Assembly (NCBI GenBank): GCA_017439585.1
Contig: JAFSIV010000004.1
Span: 186,001-250,000 of the forward strand
DNA length: 64,000 bases
Direction of reading: 5' to 3'
Source of the DNA: Clostridia bacterium
GTDB taxonomy: Bacteria; Bacillota; Clostridia; Oscillospirales; Acutalibacteraceae
Position numbers and translations under genes: made by a program. Of the stretch, positions 36,558-46,159 are shown one piece after another. The notes beneath the pieces are model-generated. The model was not told where the DNA came from, searched no databases, and worked only from the letters and a program-made list of their open reading frames with translations. How positions within the stretch are numbered: position 1 is the first letter of the stretch; every line of letters begins with the position of its first letter.

Positions 36558-37391
36558 TTAACCTTTATGATGTTTATTACGGTATTCTTTTGGAGAAATA
36601 CCGTTGAATTTTTTAAAGGCGGTAGAGAAATGATGAGAGTCGGTAAAGGCAAGTTTGGTTGCAATTTCCTGAATTTGCATATTCGTATTGATTATCATTT
36701 CGTTTGCAAGTTTTATTTTTTGCTTTAAAAAGTAATCGTACGGGGTTTGTTTATAAGTTTCTCTGAATATGTGGATTAAGTGTGCACGAGATATGTGAAA
36801 GTGACGAGCAACATCATTAAGTCTTAACTGTGATTCTACATTCTTATCCAAAAATTCAGATATTGATTCGGCGAGAGTGCTGTTAACTATCGTTTCCTCC
36901 TTATCCGTAATAAGACTTATTAATGAAAGAAGATTGTGCGCAAAGGAAGAATCTTTTTTATTAGGCAGTGAAATTGTAGATAAAATGTTATCAAAAATGC
37001 CTTCTACATCAATATTTTTTATAAATACTTCTTCTTTATTTATATCGTATAAATCGAGCAATGAGGAAACGAGCGTTCCGCTGACATTAAACCACTTTTT
37101 CTTAAAAGGATTAAGGTTATCTGCATAGTAAAAGCAGTTTATACGGCGTGGCAAAAGATAAAAATCCCCTGCTTTTACCGTATAATGTTTGTTTTGATGG
37201 GATATGTGTCCCTTACCGCTACAGACATATTCAAATACATATGCGTCAGCCGCTTTGTATATTCTGTAACGATTATCGGGAAAGGTTATTCCTGCTAAAG
37301 AAACATTTAAAAGAGATGTCTGATATGAGCTATGAATGGAATACAATTTTTCTTTACCAATACAGTCTGTACCGAATTCTTGAAACAACAT
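36558..37391 (-). CDS. AraC-family transcriptional regulator
   Basis: A sugar-type regulator: N-terminal cupin sensor domain (about 1-150, with AGDFYLLPRRINCFYYAD) and a C-terminal pair of helix-turn-helix motifs (about 175-277), including LNDVARHFHISRAHLIHIF and the signature IATKLAFTDSHHFSTAFKKF. The start at 37391 follows GGAGGTTT on the minus strand; a longer frame to 37430 is rejected. It is divergent from the glycan locus and most likely activates it in response to a sugar. Confidence 0.93.
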   Translation of the reverse strand: MLFQEFGTDCIGKEKLYSIHSSYQTSLLNVSLAGITFPDNRYRIYKAADAYVFEYVCSGKGHISHQNKHYTVKAGDFYLLPRRINCFYYADNLNPFKKKWFNVSGTLVSSLLDLYDINKEEVFIKNIDVEGIFDNILSTISLPNKKDSSFAHNLLSLISLITDKEETIVNSTLAESISEFLDKNVESQLRLNDVARHFHISRAHLIHIFRETYKQTPYDYFLKQKIKLANEMIINTNMQIQEIATKLAFTDSHHFSTAFKKFNGISPKEYRNKHHKG

Positions 37392-37420
37392 ATTAAACCT
37401 CCAAAAAAATTTACATAATA

Positions 37421-37449
37421 ATAGTACCACTTAGTTTGAAAAAAATCAA
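37421..37449 (-). promoter_or_regulatory. Candidate promoter of the AraC gene
   Basis: On the minus strand TTGATT (37444-37449) and TACTAT (37421-37426) are spaced 17 bases. Its -35 box overlaps one copy of the AAATCAAT direct repeat, which fits autoregulation. Confidence 0.55.
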
Positions 37450-37468
37450 TTATTTAGTTGAAATCAAT
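37443..37468. promoter_or_regulatory. AAATCAAT direct repeats, candidate AraC operator
   Basis: AAATCAAT occurs at 37443-37450 and 37461-37468, an 18-base period, between the two divergent promoters. A second possible pair, GCACAAAAC and GAGCAAAAC, lies at about 37499 and 37533 next to the plus-strand promoter. AraC-family proteins bind such direct repeats; the assignment is inference. Confidence 0.4.
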
Positions 37469-37530
37469 AATATTATGAAAAAAACAAACGAATATTTTGC
37501 ACAAAACTAATAACATTTTGAATTTTATTC

Positions 37531-37558
37531 TTGAGCAAAACATTGTAAAATATATAGT
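37531..37558 (+). promoter_or_regulatory. Candidate promoter of the glycan locus
   Basis: TTGAGC (37531-37536) and TATAGT (37553-37558) are spaced 16 bases, about 35 bases before the first gene. The -35 box is imperfect, as expected for a promoter needing an activator. Confidence 0.5.
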
Positions 37559-37592
37559 GTAAAATTAGGAGATATTATGGAGGTAAGATATT

Positions 37593-39500
37593 GTGAAGAT
37601 GAGAGCTCCGGCAGTACCACTGATTAACTGCAATCCCAATTTTAATATATGGTCTAATGAGAACAGATTAAATGAGGGAATTACAAGACATTGGAGTGGA
37701 GTGCCACATCCAATGACGGGTGTATTTTCTGTAAATGGTAAAGACTATCTATTTATGGGCAATACATCTATTACTAAAATGGAACAAATTACTGTAGATA
37801 TTGATTTCTTTACTACTGAATATATTTTTAACTGTGATGAAGCAAAGCTTGCTGTAAGATTTACAACACCGCTTTTATTGAACCGGCTTAATGTTATGGC
37901 AAGACCTATTACATATATTGAATTTGAAGTTTTAGAAAATCGTGGCGGATATGATTGCTCTGTCAAATTTACCATAGATGATTGTATATGTCTGCAAAAA
38001 AAAGGTCAGGCAGAGGTTGTGTTTGAAGAATTTGAATCTCAGGAAATTGTCGGCGGTTTTATGGAGAACAAGGGTGCTAAACCTCTTCAGTATCACGGCG
38101 ACCGCTCCAGTATTGACTGGGGAAGAATTTGCCTTGCAAGCGCTGAATCAAATGCGCACATTTACTCTGAGAAGGACTGCGAAGGCAGAACTATGACATT
38201 AGAGTTTTCGGTGAACGATAAAGCGCTTATTGTAGCAGCTTATGATGAACTTTATGCTATTGAGTATTATCAGGAGTATATTGATTGCTATTGGAAAAAA
38301 GAAGCAGATACGATTGATGAGCTAATTAAAATTGCAATTAACGAGTATGATGATGTTATTAAACTTTGTAATGATTTTAAGGCTCCTCTTGAAGCTAAAG
38401 CGTTCGAGCTCGGTGGAGAAAAATATGTTGAGTTGTTAAAACTTGCATATCGTCAGACAATTGCGGCACATACACTTTGCGAAGATAAAAACGGCAACAT
38501 TTTATTTATTTCAAGAGAGTGCGGAAGCGGTGCGCATGCTGCGACAGTCGATGTTACATATCCGTCTATGCCACTTTTCTTACTTTATAACCCTGAACTT
38601 GTTGTGGGAATGATAAGACCGATATTTAGATACGCACTTCAAAAGCCGTGGAAAGGTCTTTATACATTTGCTCCGCACGATGCGGGATTTTTTCCAATAC
38701 TCAACGGACAAACATATCCGTTAGGTGACGGACTTAATGAAAGCACACAGATGCCGGTTGAGGAATGCGGAAATATGCTGTTGATTTGCGCAGCTATAGC
38801 TGTAGCTAAAGGTGGATTTGAATTCGGAGACGCCGAGTGGGAGCTACTCAAAAATTGGCGTGATTATCTTATAGAATATGGAGCAGACCCAGGTGAACAG
38901 CTTTGCACCGATGACTTTGCAGGACATTTAGCACATAACTGTAATCTTTCTGTAAAAGCAATAATGGGTATAGCCGCTTATGCGATACTTTGTAATATGC
39001 GTGGTAACTTTAAGGATGCTGAAACTTATATAGATATTGCACGTTCTATGGCAAAAGATTGGATTAAACGGGCAGATAATGGCGATGGTACTTACCGACT
39101 TGTGTTTGATAAAGAAGATACATTCAGTATGAAATATAACGCCATTTGGGATATGCTTTTTGGCACTAATATATTCCCGAAAGATACTTTCAAGAAAGAA
39201 TTAAAATCCTATGTAGAAAAGCGTATTAACAGATACGGTATGCCGCTTGATAACCGTAATGACTATACAAAGTCTGATTGGATACTTTGGGTGGCTACTA
39301 TGATGGAAAGTAAAGAGGATTTTGAAAAGATGATAGTTCCTCTTTGGAGAGCTTATGACGAAACAAGATTTCGTTGGGCAATGTGTGATTTATATTTCAC
39401 ATCAACTGCGGACCATAAGGAGTTTGAGAATAGGACTGTTCAAGGTGGATTATTTATGAAGCTTTTGGCAGACTCCGGAAAAATGAAATATGACTTTTAA
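37593..39500 (+). CDS. DUF4965/glutaminase-A-like protein, cytoplasmic
   Basis: A 635-residue protein matching the DUF5127-DUF4965-DUF1793 (glutaminase A-like) family, which has a beta-sandwich followed by an (alpha/alpha)6-type barrel. Recognisable segments are PLINCNPNFNIWS and TRHWSGVPHPMTG at the start, MPVEECGNMLLICAA, QLCTDDFAGHLAHN and MPLDNRNDYTKSDW. Many relatives are secreted; this one has no signal peptide, so it should act inside the cell on an imported molecule. The start GTG has GGAGGT upstream. It leads the operon that the AraC protein probably controls. The true activity is unknown: a glycosidase or amidase on a sugar conjugate is possible. Confidence 0.75.
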   Translation: MKMRAPAVPLINCNPNFNIWSNENRLNEGITRHWSGVPHPMTGVFSVNGKDYLFMGNTSITKMEQITVDIDFFTTEYIFNCDEAKLAVRFTTPLLLNRLNVMARPITYIEFEVLENRGGYDCSVKFTIDDCICLQKKGQAEVVFEEFESQEIVGGFMENKGAKPLQYHGDRSSIDWGRICLASAESNAHIYSEKDCEGRTMTLEFSVNDKALIVAAYDELYAIEYYQEYIDCYWKKEADTIDELIKIAINEYDDVIKLCNDFKAPLEAKAFELGGEKYVELLKLAYRQTIAAHTLCEDKNGNILFISRECGSGAHAATVDVTYPSMPLFLLYNPELVVGMIRPIFRYALQKPWKGLYTFAPHDAGFFPILNGQTYPLGDGLNESTQMPVEECGNMLLICAAIAVAKGGFEFGDAEWELLKNWRDYLIEYGADPGEQLCTDDFAGHLAHNCNLSVKAIMGIAAYAILCNMRGNFKDAETYIDIARSMAKDWIKRADNGDGTYRLVFDKEDTFSMKYNAIWDMLFGTNIFPKDTFKKELKSYVEKRINRYGMPLDNRNDYTKSDWILWVATMMESKEDFEKMIVPLWRAYDETRFRWAMCDLYFTSTADHKEFENRTVQGGLFMKLLADSGKMKYDF

Positions 39501-39534
39501 ACCAAACCAATTTATTAAGGAAAGGAGTTTGAAA

Positions 39535-42279
39535 ATGAAAAAATCAGTTTTTTCGTTTTTGTTAGTTTTTCTGTTAATACTTCCATCGGTTTTTGTTCCT
39601 GCTTCTGCAGAAGATGCAAGAGGTAACGAAGATTTAAGTACAATTACATTAACTGTAAATGATGCTTGTGTTTTTGAAGGTGTTGAGAAAACTGATGACG
39701 GAATAAAATTCACAGAGCAAGGTCGTGCTGTTTGGAAATTTGGTGTATCAAATGGTGGTGAATATACAGTTGATATTTACTATAAACAGGATACACAAAA
39801 GTATAGCAAAATAGTGTTTTCAATGCTTGTTGACGGAAATAAACCATTTACAGGTGCGGATAATTTAAAACTTGACCATTTGTGGCAGTATAAGTCAGAC
39901 AAAATTTATGATGTGCAAGGCAATGAAATAAGAAACGACCAAATAGCGTTAGAGAACATTTGCAAAAAACGACTTACAGTTAAGCAGGATTTTGAGGATA
40001 AAGATGTAGTTCTTAAATTAGATGCCGGTCAGCATGCAATAGAATTTTTAGCTATAGACGATGCTTTTACTGTCGAAAAGATTGTACTTTCTAAAAAAAC
40101 AGAGGTTTTATCTTATTCGGATTATCTTAAAGCGAACAGTACAAATGTTGATTCCAAAGAAAAGAAAGCAATAAAGCTTCAGGCAGAAGAAGCTGATGCA
40201 AAATCAGATAAGAGCATTCTTATTCAAAATGATAGAAGCTCGGTAAATGTAGAGCCTTACCATGCAATTGATATAAGATATAACTGTCTGGGTGGCGACA
40301 GTTGGTCTATGGTTGGCGATTTTATTGAGTGGGAAATAGATGTAAAGCACGCAGGTTTTTATAATCTTGATATTCGCTACAAGCAAAATCTTAAAACAAA
40401 CGATATATCTCATAGAACCCTTTATATAGATGGTGAACTTCCCTTTAAAGAAGCGAAGAATATTGAGTTTAAGTATGATTCTGGTTGGAATGTTTTAAGA
40501 ATAGGTGAAGATAAAAAGGAAGCCTTTAAATTCTATTTAATTAAGGGCAAACATACTTTAAGATTTACTGCCGATTCCGGTGATAGAACAGATTTGCTTA
40601 TTGAAGCCAATGATATTCTTAAAAGATTGAACGAAGACTATCTTTCAATACTTATGATTACCGGTGCTGATGCCGATGTTTACCGTGATTATAAATTTGA
40701 TTTAGCAATACCTGAAACTATTGCTGATATGAAGAAATTATCCAAGGAACTCAAGGATCTTGAAAAGAAATGCGAAAAATATAACGGCGGTGGAGCTAGT
40801 ACAGCGGTATTTAGCTTGCTTTACGATACTCTTGATGCAATGACAGAGGATACTGATAAGCTTGCAGAAAATATTAGCAACCTTGATAGTAATATTACTT
40901 CTTTAAGCACATGGATATTTGATGCACAAGCACAACCTGTGTTAATGGATTACATAACTTTATCACCTTTAAATACAGAAAAACCAAAGGCAGAGGGTAA
41001 TTTCTTCGAAATGCTTTGGCACCACTTGAAACAGTATATTTTATCATTTTCTTATGATTATGCAAATGTAGGAAATACTAAAGAGAAAACAAAGGAATCC
41101 ATTACAGTTTGGACATTTGTATCTCAAGAGCAGACAAATATTATTCAGCGACTGTCAACAAACTCTTTTGTTTCTGAAAAAAATATTCCTGTTAATGTAC
41201 AGCTTATAAATCAGACAGCTTTACTTCCTGCAATTCTTGCAGATATTGGACCCGATGTAGCGTTAGGCTTGCCGCAGAGCACACCTGTGAACTATGCGCT
41301 TCGTAATGCAATTATAGATTTGAATCAATTTAGTGATGTAGAAGAAGTGAAGAAGAACTTTGCAGACAGTGCGATAGTACCTTTCACTTTGAATGATGGT
41401 CTTTACGCTCTTCCCGAAACGCAGTCCTTTAATGTACTTTTCTATCGTAAAGACGTATTAGAGGAAATGAATATTCCCTTGTCTAAACTTGATACATGGG
41501 ATAGTCTTCTAACAGAGGTTATGCCTGAACTACAACTTAATCATTTGACCTTTGGTATTCCGCAGGGAATACAGTCATATCTAATGTTCCTTCATCAAAA
41601 GGATGGAAAACTTTATTCTGATGACCACTTAAGCACACTGCTTGATGAGGCAAAGGGTGTATCTGCTTTTAAAGATTATGTGAGTCTTTACAAAGAATAT
41701 AAGCTACCGTTATCATTTAGTTTTATCAACCGTTTCAGAACCGGACAAATGCCTATCGGTATTGCTGATTTTACAACATTTAATACTTTGGCAGTATCTG
41801 CTCCTGAAATCGATGGACTTTGGGGTATGTTACCGATTCCCGGTACAGTTGATGAAAATGGTAATGTCAATCGTAAAAGCTCAGCTATTGTAACCGGTTG
41901 CGCTATTTTAAAAGAAGAAAATAAGAAGGAAGCTTGGGAATTTATTAAATGGTGGACCAGCGAAGAAACACAGTTCTCGTTCTCGCAAGAGCTTGAAATT
42001 TTATTAGGTTCTGCTGCAAGAAATGCTACTGCAAATGTAAATGCCTTTAATAAGCTTTCTTGGAACAAAGAAATGCTTAAGGCTATAAATACTCAAAGAA
42101 ACAGTACAGTTGGTTTTGAGGAAATTGCCGGTGGCTATTTCACAGATAGGTATTTCGGATTTGCCTTTGCCGATGTTATTTATGAGAACAAGGACATAAT
42201 CGAAACACTTGGTTCCGCAGCTAAAAATATAAATACTGAGATAGAAATTAAAACAGAAGAATTATTGTTGAACAAGTAG
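39535..42279 (+). CDS. Secreted solute-binding protein fused to two carbohydrate-binding-like domains
   Basis: Signal peptide ends ASA (residues 23-25), a signal-peptidase-I site, with no lipobox Cys. Two beta-sandwich domains resembling CBM35/jelly-roll folds follow (about 33-185 and 215-365), each with a G-[EF]-Y-[TN]-[VL]-D-I-[YR]-Y-K-Q strand. A helical linker (about 375-515) leads to an extracellular solute-binding family-1 domain (about 517-890) with DVALGLPQSTPVNYALRN and the WEFIKWWTSEETQ end. It has 914 residues, about twice normal. The two permease genes directly downstream are its likely partners. How it stays near the cell without a lipid anchor is unclear. The ribosome site is AAAGGAG. 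Confidence 0.85.
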   Translation: MKKSVFSFLLVFLLILPSVFVPASAEDARGNEDLSTITLTVNDACVFEGVEKTDDGIKFTEQGRAVWKFGVSNGGEYTVDIYYKQDTQKYSKIVFSMLVDGNKPFTGADNLKLDHLWQYKSDKIYDVQGNEIRNDQIALENICKKRLTVKQDFEDKDVVLKLDAGQHAIEFLAIDDAFTVEKIVLSKKTEVLSYSDYLKANSTNVDSKEKKAIKLQAEEADAKSDKSILIQNDRSSVNVEPYHAIDIRYNCLGGDSWSMVGDFIEWEIDVKHAGFYNLDIRYKQNLKTNDISHRTLYIDGELPFKEAKNIEFKYDSGWNVLRIGEDKKEAFKFYLIKGKHTLRFTADSGDRTDLLIEANDILKRLNEDYLSILMITGADADVYRDYKFDLAIPETIADMKKLSKELKDLEKKCEKYNGGGASTAVFSLLYDTLDAMTEDTDKLAENISNLDSNITSLSTWIFDAQAQPVLMDYITLSPLNTEKPKAEGNFFEMLWHHLKQYILSFSYDYANVGNTKEKTKESITVWTFVSQEQTNIIQRLSTNSFVSEKNIPVNVQLINQTALLPAILADIGPDVALGLPQSTPVNYALRNAIIDLNQFSDVEEVKKNFADSAIVPFTLNDGLYALPETQSFNVLFYRKDVLEEMNIPLSKLDTWDSLLTEVMPELQLNHLTFGIPQGIQSYLMFLHQKDGKLYSDDHLSTLLDEAKGVSAFKDYVSLYKEYKLPLSFSFINRFRTGQMPIGIADFTTFNTLAVSAPEIDGLWGMLPIPGTVDENGNVNRKSSAIVTGCAILKEENKKEAWEFIKWWTSEETQFSFSQELEILLGSAARNATANVNAFNKLSWNKEMLKAINTQRNSTVGFEEIAGGYFTDRYFGFAFADVIYENKDIIETLGSAAKNINTEIEIKTEELLLNK

Positions 42280-42292
42280 AGGAGGAAGTAAA

Positions 42293-43189
42293 ATGAGCAA
42301 ATTAAAGAAAAAATCTATTTTTAAATATGCTACAAATTATGCGTTTGTTTTGCCATATCTTACAATATTCTTTTTGTTTACAGTATTGCCTGTTTTGATT
42401 TCGATATTTTTAAGTTTTACATATTATAATGTAATCGAAACACCCGTTTTTAATGGACTTGCAAACTATCAAAGACTATTTTTCAGTGATGATTTGTTTA
42501 CAAAAGCACTTTCTAATACCATGGTATTAGCACTTATTATCGGACCTGGCGGGTATGTACTTTCATTTGGATTTGCATGGATACTAAATGAGTTCAAGCC
42601 TAAAATTCGTACTTTTCTTACATTCTTTTTATATGCGCCATCTTTAAGTGGCGGTGCGTTTGCGATTTGGGCAATTATTTATAGTGGCGACCGTTATGGT
42701 TGGCTTAACAGTATTCTATTGAGTTTAAATATTATTAGTGAACCTATTCAGTGGCTTACAGATACGAACTATATGCTACCGTGTGCGGCTGTTTCAATAT
42801 TGTGGATGAGCCTTGGTACTAGCTTCTTATCATTTATTGCTGGATTCCAAACAGTTGATGGAAGTCTTTATGAAGCAGCAAGTGTCGATGGAATAACAAA
42901 TCGTTGGCAAGAACTTTGGTATATAACAATCCCGTCAATGCTTCCGCAAATGATGTTTGGTGCTGTTATGAGTATTACGGCTTCCTTTGGTGTAGGCCCG
43001 CAGATTACCGCTCTTTTCGGTAATCCAAGTACCAACTATGAGCTTTATACTGTTGTGCATCAGTTAGAAGATTATGGTAGTACAAGATTTGAGATGGGCT
43101 ATGCATCAGCTATTGCAACTGTTTTATTTGTAATAATGTTTGTTTCTAATGAAGTTGTTAAAAAATTACTTGCAAAGGTGGGACATTGA
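42293..43189 (+). CDS. Sugar ABC transporter permease (MalF/UgpA type)
   Basis: Six-helix membrane permease of the carbohydrate uptake CUT1 class. The 298 residues contain the EAA loop LYEAASVDGITNRWQELWY, which contacts the ATPase. It begins with a cytoplasmic basic tail, then ALPYLTIFFLFTVLPVLISI-like helix 1. It lies 13 bases after the binding protein and overlaps the next permease, so the two form a pair. No ATPase gene is present in the locus; a shared MsmK-type ATPase elsewhere is probable. Confidence 0.93.
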   Translation: MSKLKKKSIFKYATNYAFVLPYLTIFFLFTVLPVLISIFLSFTYYNVIETPVFNGLANYQRLFFSDDLFTKALSNTMVLALIIGPGGYVLSFGFAWILNEFKPKIRTFLTFFLYAPSLSGGAFAIWAIIYSGDRYGWLNSILLSLNIISEPIQWLTDTNYMLPCAAVSILWMSLGTSFLSFIAGFQTVDGSLYEAASVDGITNRWQELWYITIPSMLPQMMFGAVMSITASFGVGPQITALFGNPSTNYELYTVVHQLEDYGSTRFEMGYASAIATVLFVIMFVSNEVVKKLLAKVGH

Positions 43190-44055
43190 TGAAATTAAAA
43201 AGTCTTGTGAATCAAAGAAAAAATCGCTCCCTTTCAGGTACAATTGCATTAATGGTATTTATTCTAGCGGTTGCGGCATTTATGGTATTTCCGCTAATAC
43301 TCATATTGGGTAATGCTTTTAAGCCACTAAGTGAGTTGTGGCTCTTTCCACCGAGGCTTTTACCTATAAGAGCGACTACAGATAACTTTACAGATTTGTT
43401 TAGTTTGGCTTTTGGTAGTACAGTGCCACTTACAAGGTATTTATCAAACACCATAGTTATTACTGTCGCAGGAACGGCAGGGCATATATTCCTTTCATCA
43501 ATGTGTGCTTTCCAGTTTGCAAAGCGCAAATTCCCAGGTAGTAAAGTGCTTTTCACAATTATTGTATTGTCGCTTATGTTTAATGCAACAGTTACGAGCA
43601 TACCAAACTATCTTGTAATGGCAAAATTGGGTTTAATAGATACATTATGGGCTATTATTATTCCTACTATGGGTACTCCGCTTGGTCTTTACCTTATGAA
43701 AAACTTTATGGAAACATCTATACCTGATGCAATTATAGAGGCAGCAACTGTGGATGGAGCCAATGAATGGGTGATTTATAAGCGAATAGTAATGCCTAAT
43801 ACCAAGCCTGCTTGGATGACTTTAATACTTTTGCAGGTACAAACTCTTTGGGCAACTGGAAATAACGGTTTTATATTTAGCGAAGAAAAGAAAACCTTAG
43901 CTTATGCACTTTCGCAGATTGGTGCAGCAGGCCTAGAGCGTGCGGGTATAGCCGCAGCAGTTTCGGTAATAATGCTTATCGTGCCATTTTCAATATTTAT
44001 ATTTACTCAGTCAAACGTTATGCAAACTATGTCAACTTCTGGTATGAAGGATTAG
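43189..44055 (+). CDS. Sugar ABC transporter permease (MalG/UgpE type)
   Basis: Second CUT1 permease, six helices, 288 residues. The EAA loop is IIEAATVDGANEWVIYKRIVMP. The ATG at 43189 overlaps the previous stop (TGATG); a TTG one codon earlier is possible. It pairs with the permease upstream to form the translocation pore for the binding protein at 39535. The next gene follows after 23 bases. Confidence 0.93.
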   Translation: MKLKSLVNQRKNRSLSGTIALMVFILAVAAFMVFPLILILGNAFKPLSELWLFPPRLLPIRATTDNFTDLFSLAFGSTVPLTRYLSNTIVITVAGTAGHIFLSSMCAFQFAKRKFPGSKVLFTIIVLSLMFNATVTSIPNYLVMAKLGLIDTLWAIIIPTMGTPLGLYLMKNFMETSIPDAIIEAATVDGANEWVIYKRIVMPNTKPAWMTLILLQVQTLWATGNNGFIFSEEKKTLAYALSQIGAAGLERAGIAAAVSVIMLIVPFSIFIFTQSNVMQTMSTSGMKD

Positions 44056-44078
44056 TACAATTGAAAATGGAGGTTAAT

Positions 44079-46148
44079 ATGTTAAAGAAGATAATAGCTA
44101 TACTATTCTCTTTGATTGTTGCCTTTTCATCGTTGGTGGTCAGTGCAGCAACCTCAGATGGTAGTCTTACCTATAAAACATACACATACAATAACTCAAA
44201 AACCCCATACACAATACCTGCAGCATATACCTTTGAAAAAACTGTGGACGGTAGAAGTATTGGAGTAGGTGGGTTTTCAGGTGTTTCCGATGTATCTTAC
44301 AGCGATGAAACAGAAAGTTTTTACATTGCAGATAGTGAAAATAATCGCATTGTAGTAACTGATAAAGATTTTACTCATAAAAAAACTATAACAGGTTTTA
44401 CGAATGGTAAAAAAGCCGAAAAATTCTCAAAACCCGGTAATGCTTTTTTTCACGATGGAAAACTATATATTACAGACACGGGTAATGGTAGAATTGTTTG
44501 TTTAAATGAACAAACAAATAAGCTTGTGTCAGTATATACAAAACCTAAAATATCAGCACTCGGTGATTATTCTTATTCACCTCTAAAGGTTACGGTTGAT
44601 GATGCGGGCAGAATGTATGTAATAGCCCGTGATATTACTGACGGTATACTTTTGCTTGATGAAAATGGTCAGTTTAAATCGTTTTTCGGGGCTCCAAAGG
44701 TTGAGGTTAATGCCTTTGATGAATTTCGTAAGCGTTTTATGACAAAGGAACAGCGAGAAAAGCTTTATAAATCAATTCCTACTGAGTTTAACTCAATGGC
44801 AATAGATGAGAAAGGCTTCTTGTATGTTACAACTCAAAGTTCAAATGTTCAGCCCATATCTCGTCTTAATTATGAGGGTGTAGATGTACTTACATATACA
44901 GATAAATATCCAATGGGAGATGAAGTGTATTCTGCAACTCCGTCAGCCTTTGTTGATATAACTGTGGATGAAAGCGGTTGTTATTATGCGCTTGATTCAC
45001 GTAAGGGTAGAGTATTCTGCTTTGATAAAAATGGAGAACTGCTCTTTGTTTTTGGCGGTGCAGGCACACAGGAGGGAACTTTTATATCCCCAATTTCAAT
45101 AGAGAGTGTTGGCAACCGTATAATAATAGCCGATATTACAAAAAACACAATAGAAATATTTAAACGTACTGCTTTTTGCGACTCACTTTTCAGTGGTATA
45201 AGCCTTATATCAGAAGGTGAATATGATAAAGCAAAAGTTCATTTTGATGAGCTTCTTAGAAATTGTTCTACATATATTCCGGCACATCTAAATCTTGGCA
45301 GAATTGCTTTTCAAAAAGGTGATTTTCTCACAGCCATGAAAGAATACGAGTACGCAGGAAATGATGATTATTATTCGGTAGCTTTTAAGGAGTATCGCAA
45401 GCAACTTATGAACGATAATCTAGTTTGGTTAATTGTAGTAGTAGGTGTAATTGCGGTAGCGTTAATAGTTTTATCTATACTTAAAAAACGAGGAATTTTA
45501 AAAGAACTTTTTGCCGAAAAAAAGTGGAAGCAAGATTGGAAATATGTCACACACTGTTGTTTCCATCCTTTTGATGGTTTTTGGTGTGTAAGAAGAGAAG
45601 GAAAAGGAAATTTAAAAGTAGCAAACATAATACTTGTTTTGTTTATGATTTTCTTTACTGTCAGAACACAATTTAGTGGTTATTTATTTAATAAAGTTGG
45701 CGACGGAGACAATAACGATGCACTTTTACAACTTATAGGTGTAGTAGTACCGCTTATGCTTTGGGTTGTTGCAAACTGGTGTCTTTCCACATTGTTTAAT
45801 GGCGAAGCGAGACTTAAAGATGTATATATAACGGTTTGCTATTCCTTAAAGCCATATCTGTTATTAAGTATTCCGCTTTATGTAATGACCTTCTTCCTTT
45901 CTATTGATGAAGCATTCCTTTATACTGCGCTCAACAGTATTTGCTGGATATGGATTTTAGCACTTATATTCTTCGGTACGCTCACAGTACAAGATTTTTC
46001 ACTTATAAAGGGTATTGTTTCTACAATATTTACACTTGTTGGAATAGCACTTATAATCTTTATTGCTTTGATTGTTGTTAATATTGTCCAAGAAATTATT
46101 ACTTATGTCGGTGACAGATATACCGAGATTATTTATAGATTACGATAG
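44079..46148 (+). CDS. NHL beta-propeller, TPR and Yip1 membrane protein
   Basis: A 689-residue multi-domain membrane protein. Layout: signal peptide or anchor (1-25), an extracellular six-bladed NHL-type propeller (about 50-365) with repeated GxFYIADSENNRI and YITDTGNGRIV blade motifs, a short TPR-like helical repeat (about 375-430, EYDKAKVHFDELLRNC), a transmembrane helix (about 448-468), and a C-terminal Yip1-type domain with about five helices (about 490-680). The propeller faces outside. The start is ATG 44079 with TGGAGG upstream. Its role is unknown; it could be a sensor or an assembly factor for the transporter. NHL-Yip1 proteins next to sugar transporters are a recurrent, uncharacterised arrangement as far as I know. 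Confidence 0.75.
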   Translation: MLKKIIAILFSLIVAFSSLVVSAATSDGSLTYKTYTYNNSKTPYTIPAAYTFEKTVDGRSIGVGGFSGVSDVSYSDETESFYIADSENNRIVVTDKDFTHKKTITGFTNGKKAEKFSKPGNAFFHDGKLYITDTGNGRIVCLNEQTNKLVSVYTKPKISALGDYSYSPLKVTVDDAGRMYVIARDITDGILLLDENGQFKSFFGAPKVEVNAFDEFRKRFMTKEQREKLYKSIPTEFNSMAIDEKGFLYVTTQSSNVQPISRLNYEGVDVLTYTDKYPMGDEVYSATPSAFVDITVDESGCYYALDSRKGRVFCFDKNGELLFVFGGAGTQEGTFISPISIESVGNRIIIADITKNTIEIFKRTAFCDSLFSGISLISEGEYDKAKVHFDELLRNCSTYIPAHLNLGRIAFQKGDFLTAMKEYEYAGNDDYYSVAFKEYRKQLMNDNLVWLIVVVGVIAVALIVLSILKKRGILKELFAEKKWKQDWKYVTHCCFHPFDGFWCVRREGKGNLKVANIILVLFMIFFTVRTQFSGYLFNKVGDGDNNDALLQLIGVVVPLMLWVVANWCLSTLFNGEARLKDVYITVCYSLKPYLLLSIPLYVMTFFLSIDEAFLYTALNSICWIWILALIFFGTLTVQDFSLIKGIVSTIFTLVGIALIIFIALIVVNIVQEIITYVGDRYTEIIYRLR

Positions 46149-46159
46149 GAGGGCTAAAT

